NCBI RefSeq assembly: GCF_009821115.1 | Contig: NZ_VYTY01000003.1 | Span: 1-64,000 of the forward strand | From: Nitrincola alkalisediminis | GTDB lineage: Bacteria; Pseudomonadota; Gammaproteobacteria; Pseudomonadales; Balneatricaceae | Length of the DNA: 64,000 nt | Reading direction: 5' to 3' | Part shown: positions 53,797-61,089 of the stretch, one piece after another | Layout: every line of letters starts with the position of its first letter | Position numbering within the stretch: the stretch's first letter is position 1 | Notes under the pieces: generated by a model | Seen by the model: only the letters and a program-made list of their open reading frames with translations | Database searches by the model: none | What the model was told of the DNA's origin: nothing | Position numbers and translations under genes: made by a program

Positions 53797-55062
53797 CTAC
53801 AGAAAAATGGCACTTAAGATAAAGAAAATAATAATGGATAAGAAGGCACCTGCTGGCAGAGTGACAATCCAGGAGATAAAAATCGTACCAATAATGCGAA
53901 GATTCAACGCGGCCATACCACGCGCAAGGCCGACACCTAACACTGCACCTACGAGGGTATGAGTGGTTGAAATGGGTAAGCCTGTACCCGATGCAACCAC
54001 AACCGTACCGGCCGCTGCTAGCGTTGCCGCAAAACCACGACTGGGTGTGAGTTCTGTGATGTTTTGGCCAACCGTTGCAATGACTTTGTGGCCATACATG
54101 ATGAGTCCAGCAACAATGCCACCACCGCCGAGTAACAAGATCCACGAGGGCATGATTGAGCGTGAGGCCACTTCGCCACCGGATTGAACAACACTCACAA
54201 CGGCCGCCAGTGGGCCAACCGCATTGGCAACGTCATTGGAGCCGTGTGCAAATGCCATCGCGCAGGCCGTAAACAGCATCAAAATGGCAAAAATCTTCTC
54301 TACATTGGTGAAGTGGAAGTCCTTATCATCCTCGGGGTTGGGGCGGATGCGTTTGATCATTAGGACGCCAACGCCCATGGATATAAGCCCAATCACGGCT
54401 GAGGCAAGGCTTGCTTGGGTATAGGTCAAGTCGAGTCCAATGTGTGTCAAACCCTTGGTAAAGGTGACCATTGAAATAATGAAGCCGACTAGAAAAATGT
54501 AAAAAGGCACGTAGCGTTTGGCATTTTCGTACGGGCTTTCCGTACTCAAAATAAGGTATTGGACACTTCGGAACAGCCAAAAAGCGATAAAGCCTGCCGT
54601 CAGAGGTGAAATAATCCAACTGGCGGCGATGGTGCCGATTTTATTCCAGTGAACCGCTTCGACGGCAATACCAACAGCCGCGAAGCCGACAATGGCACCG
54701 ACAATGGAATGCGTGGTTGAAACAGGCCAGCCGAAGTGAGTGGCCACTAACAACCAAATGCCTGCCGCCAATAATGCTGACATCATTCCAAAAATAAGGA
54801 GGTCTGGAGAGTCAGCCAGTAGCTCCGCATCCGTGATGCCGCTACGTATCGTTGCAGTGACAGCCCCTCCTGCTAAATAAGCACCGGCAAATTCAAAAAT
54901 GATGGCAATAATAATGGCTTGTTTTAAGGTGATGGCTTTTGAACCCACGGAGGTTCCCATGGCGTTCGCTACATCGTTCGCACCGACACCCCAGGCCATA
55001 AAAAAACCGAAACAGCAGGCAATGACAATTAACAGTGTGCCGTGTTGAGCAATAACATCCAT
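53797..55062 (-). CDS. pitA: PiT-family inorganic phosphate transporter
   Basis: 421 residues, about 11 membrane segments, with both PiT repeat motifs: GANDVANAMGTSVGSKAIT near the start and HGSNDVANAVGPLAAV after the cytoplasmic loop. It takes up phosphate (as metal phosphate) using the proton gradient. It lies 28 bases after the PhoU-like gene, in one operon. Confidence 0.93.
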   Translation of the reverse strand: MDVIAQHGTLLIVIACCFGFFMAWGVGANDVANAMGTSVGSKAITLKQAIIIAIIFEFAGAYLAGGAVTATIRSGITDAELLADSPDLLIFGMMSALLAAGIWLLVATHFGWPVSTTHSIVGAIVGFAAVGIAVEAVHWNKIGTIAASWIISPLTAGFIAFWLFRSVQYLILSTESPYENAKRYVPFYIFLVGFIISMVTFTKGLTHIGLDLTYTQASLASAVIGLISMGVGVLMIKRIRPNPEDDKDFHFTNVEKIFAILMLFTACAMAFAHGSNDVANAVGPLAAVVSVVQSGGEVASRSIMPSWILLLGGGGIVAGLIMYGHKVIATVGQNITELTPSRGFAATLAAAGTVVVASGTGLPISTTHTLVGAVLGVGLARGMAALNLRIIGTIFISWIVTLPAGAFLSIIIFFILSAIFL

Positions 55063-55090
55063 ACAACAATCTCAGACAATAAGAAAAATA

Positions 55091-55771
55091 TTATTTGGCA
55101 AGCAGTTGTTGCAAGCGACTGCCCACAACCTGTGCTCGGTTAGAAAGGTCACCGATCCAATCAATGGTCTTGTATAAAAACATGACATCAATCGGATTGA
55201 ACTCCTTTTCAACGGTAAATAATGAAGCGCGAAGTGCGCGCTCTTTTTCATCGGTTGCATGTTCTAAACGGTCAAGTTCACTGATCAAACGCTGAACAAT
55301 TTTGACTTCGTGGCCACGAAATCCGGTTTCCAGCAGTTCGTCTAATTCGTTCAAGGCGGTAACGGCTTGTTCGGTGGTTTGCACGGCAATTTCAACAAAG
55401 GCCATGAGCTCTTCACTCAAGACCGCTGGGATTTCCATGCGACGTCCAACCATGAGGCCAGCAATATCTTTGGCACGGTTTGCAACTTTATCTTGGGTTC
55501 TCAACAGCTCAAGAAGATCATTTCGGGGAACGGGTAAAAACAAATTGCCCGGTAAGTTTTGGCGAATTTCCCGCTTCATCTTATCCGCTTCGCCTTCCAT
55601 AACCGCAATGCGCTGTTGGCACGCATCCGCTGTTTCCCAATCTTTAATCAGAATGGCTTTAATAAAGGGGATAAGCTCTGCGGCGGCCGCTTGAGACTTC
55701 GCAATATGCTCTTGCATGGGCTTAAAAGGGGAGCGGCCAAACATTTGCGTGATTGGGTTTTTGCTAACCAT
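55091..55771 (-). CDS. PhoU-like DUF47/TIGR00153 protein
   Basis: 226 residues, almost all helix, with the family pattern KREIRQNLPGNLFLPVPRNDLLELLRTQDKVANRAKDIAGL and ELDRLEHATDEKERALR. Proteins of this family are paired with PiT transporters and are thought to control phosphate uptake. First gene of the pair with pitA. Confidence 0.9.
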   Translation of the reverse strand: MVSKNPITQMFGRSPFKPMQEHIAKSQAAAAELIPFIKAILIKDWETADACQQRIAVMEGEADKMKREIRQNLPGNLFLPVPRNDLLELLRTQDKVANRAKDIAGLMVGRRMEIPAVLSEELMAFVEIAVQTTEQAVTALNELDELLETGFRGHEVKIVQRLISELDRLEHATDEKERALRASLFTVEKEFNPIDVMFLYKTIDWIGDLSNRAQVVGSRLQQLLAK

Positions 55772-56034
55772 ATGGGAAGGTTCCTAGAGTTAAGCTAAAG
55801 TGTAATGGTCAAATTATACTCGCTCACCCAGTCGATGTAATTAAAACTTCATAAAAGTGTCATTAAGATGTCATGATGTGGGAGTTTGTCCGCTAAAGCT
55901 TAGGGTCTTACGTGCCCAACGCCTTTCTGATGTTGCGTTGCGGCTATCCAATATCCAATTTCGGCAAAATTGCTTAGATCAGTTGCCAACGGGCGTAAAA
56001 GTTGCTTTGATGAATTTTTAATCAAAAGAAGATA

Positions 56035-57054
56035 GTGGGTGTTACTGTTATGCACCTTGATCGGGCAGAAGAGTTAGGGTTTGAACTTTCCGGCTTCCGT
56101 CATCGACGTACAAGTAATGTCGAAGATCATGCTCGCTGCTTCAGTGGTTGGAAACTACATTATAATCAAGTGACTAAAGGTTTATTCGAAGGGAGTATTA
56201 CTGAACTGGATTTGCAGGGCATGCAGCTGATCCGCGATTGCTCCAATCAGGCAATGGTCAAAAGTGGGGAGGCTTGGGAAGGGGCGGTGACTTTCAGTCT
56301 CCCCTTGGCGTTGAATGTTCATAACTTCTATTGTGATGGTCATGAGATCAATGTGCAGAGCGTCTTAGCGGCATCGGGGGATCATCTACCTGATTTACGT
56401 ACACCCGCTGGAATTGACCTGTTATGTGTTGCTGTAGAGAGATCGCTGCTTGAAGACATACTTGAACGTCAACAACGTGATTTTAAATTGGACCTCAGTG
56501 TGGCTCCAGGCTGCTTTCATCTGACCAATCCCGCGTGTCGAGAAGATCTAGTTGCTCTTGTCGACAGCGTTTTTGGGGGGCAGGATAGTCAGGGGCGAAA
56601 GCTCATGGCTTATGCCGCTATTCGTGCGGGTATCCGTGATACAGTGTTGATGCATCTGCTGGATCTTGTTGACTGCGAAGCGGTTATATCATTGCCCACA
56701 ACTGCCCGCAAGTTGATTGTCGACCGTGCATGTGAGTATGCTCTGGCCAATCCTGATGCCCCTCCTTCAATCATCGACTTATGTAATCGTGTGGGCGCTA
56801 GCCGACGTAAACTACAGTACTGTTTCCAAGAAACACTTGGCATTAATCCTGTTGCATACTTACGTATGTTGAGGCTTAACGCCGTACATCGCGAACTATT
56901 GCAACCCCATTCCTACATGGCAGTACAGGATATCGCCATGCATTGGGGGTTTTGGCATCTGAGCCGATTCTCTTCTGAATACCGACAATTATTTGGTGAG
57001 CTCCCTTCGGATACTCTGCGTAGAGCACGTAAGGATTTTGCTGATTTCGGATAA
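56035..57054 (+). CDS. AraC-family regulator (EutR-like layout)
   Basis: 339 residues. The N-terminal part starts HRRTSNVEDHARCFSGWKLHYNQVTKGLFEG, as in EutR/OruR-type AraC regulators. The C-terminal pair of helix-turn-helix motifs lies in LCNRVGASRRKLQYCFQETLGINPVAYLRMLRLNAVHREL and AMHWGFWHLSRFSSEYRQLFGELPSDTLR. Start is GTG 56035 or ATG 56050; neither has a strong ribosome site. It is followed by the SphA-like/MFS/amidase genes in the same direction, and it probably controls them. Confidence 0.86.
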   Translation: MGVTVMHLDRAEELGFELSGFRHRRTSNVEDHARCFSGWKLHYNQVTKGLFEGSITELDLQGMQLIRDCSNQAMVKSGEAWEGAVTFSLPLALNVHNFYCDGHEINVQSVLAASGDHLPDLRTPAGIDLLCVAVERSLLEDILERQQRDFKLDLSVAPGCFHLTNPACREDLVALVDSVFGGQDSQGRKLMAYAAIRAGIRDTVLMHLLDLVDCEAVISLPTTARKLIVDRACEYALANPDAPPSIIDLCNRVGASRRKLQYCFQETLGINPVAYLRMLRLNAVHRELLQPHSYMAVQDIAMHWGFWHLSRFSSEYRQLFGELPSDTLRRARKDFADFG

Positions 57055-57073
57055 CTCATAGGACTGACTCCTT

Positions 57074-57112
57074 TGTATTGTTTTTGTTGATTGTAACAAC
57101 AAAAACAATACA
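57074..57112. promoter_or_regulatory. Large AT-rich inverted repeat before the SphA-like gene
   Basis: TGTATTGTTTTTGTTG (57074-57089) and CAACAAAAACAATACA (57097-57112) are perfect complements: a 16-bp dyad with a 7-base spacer. It lies between the AraC regulator and its likely target gene. It could be an operator, or a terminator-like hairpin of the regulator gene. The right arm includes AACAACAA, a CA-motif match for Hfq/Crc, 27 bases before the start codon. Confidence 0.55.
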
Positions 57113-57128
57113 CCGATGAGGGTAGTCT

Positions 57129-58049
57129 ATGAATCTGAAAAAGCTGATAGGTGCTGTTGCTGGCACGATCCTGATCCACCCTTCGGCATCCGTGCTGGCG
57201 ACCGAGAATGGTGCTCCGACGACGGCTGCAGGCTTGTACAATTTTGGAGCGGGTTTTATGCCTCCGGCAACGCCGAAGGGGGCCTTTGGTCTGCGTACGG
57301 CCTTCTATTCTGCCAATAGTTTCAAGGATAATTCGGGAAAGGATGCACCCGTGGATTTCTCACTCGATGTCTTGTCACTATCCCTAGCGCATGTGCGTAT
57401 GACAGATCATGAGGTTCTCGGTGCGAAATATGGCTGGGGAGTTGTGTTTCCATTTTTACACATGGAAGCATCGTTGGATGTGTCCACGCCCGTCGGTACT
57501 TTTTCTCGCAGTGCCGATGTATTTCGCCAAGCGGATATTCAGGTAATACCCTTGATATTGCAGTGGCATCCATCACGCAACTTAGGCGTGAACGCACAGT
57601 TCCAGATTCAGGCGCCTACTGGCGACTATGACAAGGACCGCTTGGTTTCACCAGGTCTAAATCATTGGACCTTTTCCCCGATTTTCAACGCCACCTACAT
57701 CTCCGATACCGGTTTTGAAATATCGTCCAGCTTCGAGCTGGATTTCAATACCCGTAATCGTGCTACTGATTACCGCAACGGCGTGGAGTATCGGCACGAA
57801 TTTGCAATGGGTCAGCATGTCAAGGATTGGACTGTGGGGCTTGGCGGCTACTACTACCATCAGCTTACCGATGACAAAGCGCCTTCACTAACGAGTGGTA
57901 ACCGAGCTCGAACAATCGCTGCAGGACCCGCCTTGAGTTTTTTCCGCCCGGGTATGCCCGCGGTTTGGTTACATGGTTATAAAGAGTTCGGCACTCGAAA
58001 CCGTGCCGAGGGTTACAGCCTAGCATTACGTATAGCCCAAAGCTTCTGA
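57129..58049 (+). CDS. SphA/MetA-type outer-membrane beta-barrel protein
   Basis: 306 residues. A signal peptide ends near HPSASVLA. The body alternates aromatic and glycine-rich strands (YNFGAGFMPPATPKGAFGLRTAFY, LALRIAQSF at the end), the pattern of the MetA phenol-degradation / SphA family of outer-membrane barrels, which are found with aromatic or amide catabolism genes. It probably helps the substrate cross the outer membrane. It ends 11 bases before the MFS gene. Confidence 0.78.
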   Translation: MNLKKLIGAVAGTILIHPSASVLATENGAPTTAAGLYNFGAGFMPPATPKGAFGLRTAFYSANSFKDNSGKDAPVDFSLDVLSLSLAHVRMTDHEVLGAKYGWGVVFPFLHMEASLDVSTPVGTFSRSADVFRQADIQVIPLILQWHPSRNLGVNAQFQIQAPTGDYDKDRLVSPGLNHWTFSPIFNATYISDTGFEISSSFELDFNTRNRATDYRNGVEYRHEFAMGQHVKDWTVGLGGYYYHQLTDDKAPSLTSGNRARTIAAGPALSFFRPGMPAVWLHGYKEFGTRNRAEGYSLALRIAQSF

Positions 58050-58060
58050 GGAGGGTAGAG

Positions 58061-59281
58061 ATGGCTGATAAAAATATGATGTTCCGTCAGGCGACAGGGC
58101 GGCGTGAAGGGTTGGTATTGATGCTTGGCAGTAGCCTGACCATTGTCGGTTCGGTAATGGTGGCGCCGATCCTGCCCAAGCTCGGAGCCGAGTTTGGTCC
58201 TATGGAACCGAATGCCGCTCTGCTGGTACCGATGGCGATTACTGGGCCAGCACTGGCTATCGCACTGTTTGCACCAGTTGCGGGTTGGTTGGCAGACCGA
58301 CTTGGCCGCAAGATCTTGTTGGTCATAGCGACATTACTTTATGCCTTGTTGGGTGTTATTCCGGCATTTCTGAATGATCTGCAGACGATCGTCAGTGTCC
58401 GTTTGTTATTTGGCTGTACAGAGGCGGCGATCATGACGTGCTGTGCAGCACTGATTGCGGATTATTGGAAAGGTGAGGATCGTATGCGATTCATCAATTA
58501 CCAAGTGGTCACGATTGGCCTAGTCGGGTCGCTGTTCTTCGTAATTGGCGGAGTACTCGGCGAGCACTCTTGGCGTACTCCGTTTTACCTCTATCTGCTG
58601 CCGATTCTGTTGGTGCCAATTATGATGAAAGTGCTGTGGGAGCCTCGCCAAAACACGGAACAGATCACCGTGAGTGATCCAGAGCAGGTTAACGCTTGGG
58701 CGCTACTGGTCGGTTATCTGTTGGTGTTCACTGGTATGGTTTTGAACTTTATCGTACCCATTCAGACACCAGCGTTGTTGGTTGGCATGGGGGTAACTTC
58801 CAGTACTTTGATTGGTGCTTCTGCTGGTTTTGGCTTGCTCGCTACACTTGCAGGCTCACTGACCTGGCCTTTGATGCGTCGTTTGCTGGGGATTCGTGGC
58901 TGTAATGCGTTGTTGATGTTGTTGATCGCGCTGGGGCTCTGGTTGCTTTCCAACGCTCAGAGCTATAACGACGTTTTGGTGGCGGTTTTTATTCACGGTA
59001 TCGGCGCAGGTTTATTAGTCCCCAATACCATGTCTCCGGTTATGAATGCGCTGACGACCGTTACCCGTGGGCGAGGAATGGGTGGTTTTACTTCCTGTCT
59101 TTATATGGGGCAGTTCGTCAGTCCATTGGTGGTTGCGGCTTTAATGGCTCAGGTTGGTGAGTTACGCGATGCCATTGTTATATTGGCGCTCATCAGCTTG
59201 GTCGGTGCGTGTATCTGGATGCTTTCTTATCTAATGCCTAGACATAGAGCGCAAAGCGTGACGGATAACCCCGTGGCTTGA
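58061..59281 (+). CDS. Major facilitator superfamily transporter
   Basis: 406 residues with 12 membrane segments and the MFS motif A in GWLADRLGRKILLV between segments 2 and 3. Two six-segment halves are separated by a loop near 205. The start ATG has GAGGAGGG upstream. Its place between the outer-membrane barrel and the amidase suggests it imports the amidase substrate, but its direction and substrate cannot be read from sequence. Confidence 0.88.
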   Translation: MADKNMMFRQATGRREGLVLMLGSSLTIVGSVMVAPILPKLGAEFGPMEPNAALLVPMAITGPALAIALFAPVAGWLADRLGRKILLVIATLLYALLGVIPAFLNDLQTIVSVRLLFGCTEAAIMTCCAALIADYWKGEDRMRFINYQVVTIGLVGSLFFVIGGVLGEHSWRTPFYLYLLPILLVPIMMKVLWEPRQNTEQITVSDPEQVNAWALLVGYLLVFTGMVLNFIVPIQTPALLVGMGVTSSTLIGASAGFGLLATLAGSLTWPLMRRLLGIRGCNALLMLLIALGLWLLSNAQSYNDVLVAVFIHGIGAGLLVPNTMSPVMNALTTVTRGRGMGGFTSCLYMGQFVSPLVVAALMAQVGELRDAIVILALISLVGACIWMLSYLMPRHRAQSVTDNPVA

Positions 59282-59343
59282 TTTGTGGACCAGGCATCTG
59301 CTTATGATGTCTAAAGGGCCTTTCGAGTTGTAAGGAAAAAATC

Positions 59344-60807
59344 ATGCAAGATTTAAAGGAAAATATTATGCAGGATATACAAGCACTGATTGATCAATCG
59401 GATGCCACAGCCCTCGCTGAACTCATTCGAGTAGGGGAGGTGCAGCCAAAAGAGCTTCTGGAAGCAACTATTGCGCGTTTGGAGAAAGTCGAGCCTAGCC
59501 TAAATGCGGTAGCCGAAACGCTCTATGAGCAAGCAAGGCGACAGGTACCTGGAACAGGACCCTTCTCAGGTGTTCCGACGCTGATTAAGGATCTGTTTGC
59601 ACCTCTAACGGAGGCGCGGATGAGCAACGGTTCCTTGGCATTAGGTGAGGCTCGTCCAGGGCTGGATGATGAATTGGTCAGCCGTCTGCGTCGAGCGGGT
59701 TGTGTATTCATAGGTACCACGACCTCGCCTGAGTTTGGTACGTCCTATACCACCGAATCTACTCGTTTCGGTGCGACTCGTAACCCCTGGGATACCGAGC
59801 GCAGTGCGGGCGGCTCAAGCGGTGGTTCAGCTGCACTGGTCGCATCACGTGTAGTGCCTTTTGCCCATGGTAATGATGGTGGAGGTTCACTTAGAGTGCC
59901 TGCGTCCTGTTGTGGTGTATTTGGTCTTAAGCCCAGTCGTGGACTGGTGCCGAGTGGACCTCTTATTGGCGAGGGGTGGGGCGGGATGGGAGTTGGCCAC
60001 GCGATAACTCTATCGGTGCGTGACAGTGCAGCCTTGTTGGATCTGACATCTGGCGCTGATTTGGGCGCACCTTACGCAGCACCGGCTCGGCCCAGTTCTT
60101 ACCTCGAGGCGATGGGGCGTCCTCCTAGGCCCTTGCGGATTGCGTTGGTCGAACAGATGGAGCCTTGGCCGTCATCGACCGAAGCCTTATCGGCGGTACG
60201 TGATGCCGCTGCACTGTGTGAAGGCTTGGGGCATTTGGTCACGCCAATCAATCTGCCAGTGGATCTGTTGAAGTTCTATGACATGGCATTTGATATCATC
60301 GGCCCGAATACGCGCCGCTATTTGGATATGCTGGGACAGATGCGCGGTGCACCTGTTCAAGCGGAGGAGCTTGAGCCTCGTACACGGATCTACCTAAGAG
60401 ATAAGGGAGGGATTGGTGCGGTGAAATATGTGCGTGCAATCGAAGGGATCCATGCTCTAGGCCGTACCTTTGCAAATTTCATGTGCGACTTTGATGTTAT
60501 CTTAACGCCGACGCTGACACGTGAGCCGCCATTGATTGGCACACTAGATGTGATTGATGACCAAAAGGATATAGGGACATTGATTGAGTGCTTTCATAGC
60601 TATTCCCCCTATACCGCACTGTTCAATGCAACTGGGCAGCCAGCCATGTCTGTCCCCCTGTATTGGACACCGGGTGGGTTACCAATCGGCGCTCACTTCG
60701 TTGGACGCTTTGGTGAAGAAGTTACTCTGCTCGCACTGGCGCACCAGTTGGAGCAGGCCCAGCCTTGGGCACATCGTCGCCCGCAAATAAATGCTTGCGT
60801 TAGCTGA
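59344..60807 (+). CDS. Amidase signature family hydrolase
   Basis: 487 residues. The Ser-cisSer-Lys catalytic set is present: Lys in GVPTLIKDLF (about 81), cis-Ser in SAGGSSGGSAALVAS (about 158) and nucleophile Ser in GNDGGGSLRVPAS (about 182). It hydrolyses a carboxamide; the substrate is unknown. Two in-frame ATGs (59344 and 59368), each with its own AAGGAAAA, could both start it. It is the last gene of the AraC/SphA/MFS cluster. Confidence 0.9.
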   Translation: MQDLKENIMQDIQALIDQSDATALAELIRVGEVQPKELLEATIARLEKVEPSLNAVAETLYEQARRQVPGTGPFSGVPTLIKDLFAPLTEARMSNGSLALGEARPGLDDELVSRLRRAGCVFIGTTTSPEFGTSYTTESTRFGATRNPWDTERSAGGSSGGSAALVASRVVPFAHGNDGGGSLRVPASCCGVFGLKPSRGLVPSGPLIGEGWGGMGVGHAITLSVRDSAALLDLTSGADLGAPYAAPARPSSYLEAMGRPPRPLRIALVEQMEPWPSSTEALSAVRDAAALCEGLGHLVTPINLPVDLLKFYDMAFDIIGPNTRRYLDMLGQMRGAPVQAEELEPRTRIYLRDKGGIGAVKYVRAIEGIHALGRTFANFMCDFDVILTPTLTREPPLIGTLDVIDDQKDIGTLIECFHSYSPYTALFNATGQPAMSVPLYWTPGGLPIGAHFVGRFGEEVTLLALAHQLEQAQPWAHRRPQINACVS

Positions 60808-60819
60808 AAACTGTGCAGA

Positions 60820-60939
60820 ATTTACCTAGGCCGGAAGGTCTAGGTAAATATAATCGACAGTCTGGTGATTCATTGACCTTTTGAGCACTTTGCTGGCGGT
60901 ACAGCCTTATCTTATTGTCAGGAGCCAAAATCCTGACAA
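60820..60939. promoter_or_regulatory. Two hairpins in the amidase-glnE gap
   Basis: ATTTACCTAG-G-CC (60820-60832) pairs with GG-T-CTAGGTAAAT (60837-60849) around a 4-base loop, and TTGTCAGGA (60915-60923) pairs with TCCTGACAA (60931-60939). Neither is followed by a T-run. They probably end or protect the amidase transcript. The rest of the 282-base gap shows nothing I can name except a likely glnE promoter. Confidence 0.4.
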
Positions 60940-61089
60940 CATCTCTTTGCGCCAGCTACTCGATTATCTGCAGGTTAATGTAACGCCAGCCATAGAGCCT
61001 GATCGTTGATAAGCAAATGTAGGTTTAAAAACGGCGCACGTCTGATATTCTCTTTACCTTAACTTCGGCATAGCACAGGGGAATTCATT

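Noticed and set aside
57056-57241. Small minus-strand frames over the AT-rich dyad
   Set aside because: They are antisense to the SphA-like gene start and to the inverted repeat, with no ribosome site.
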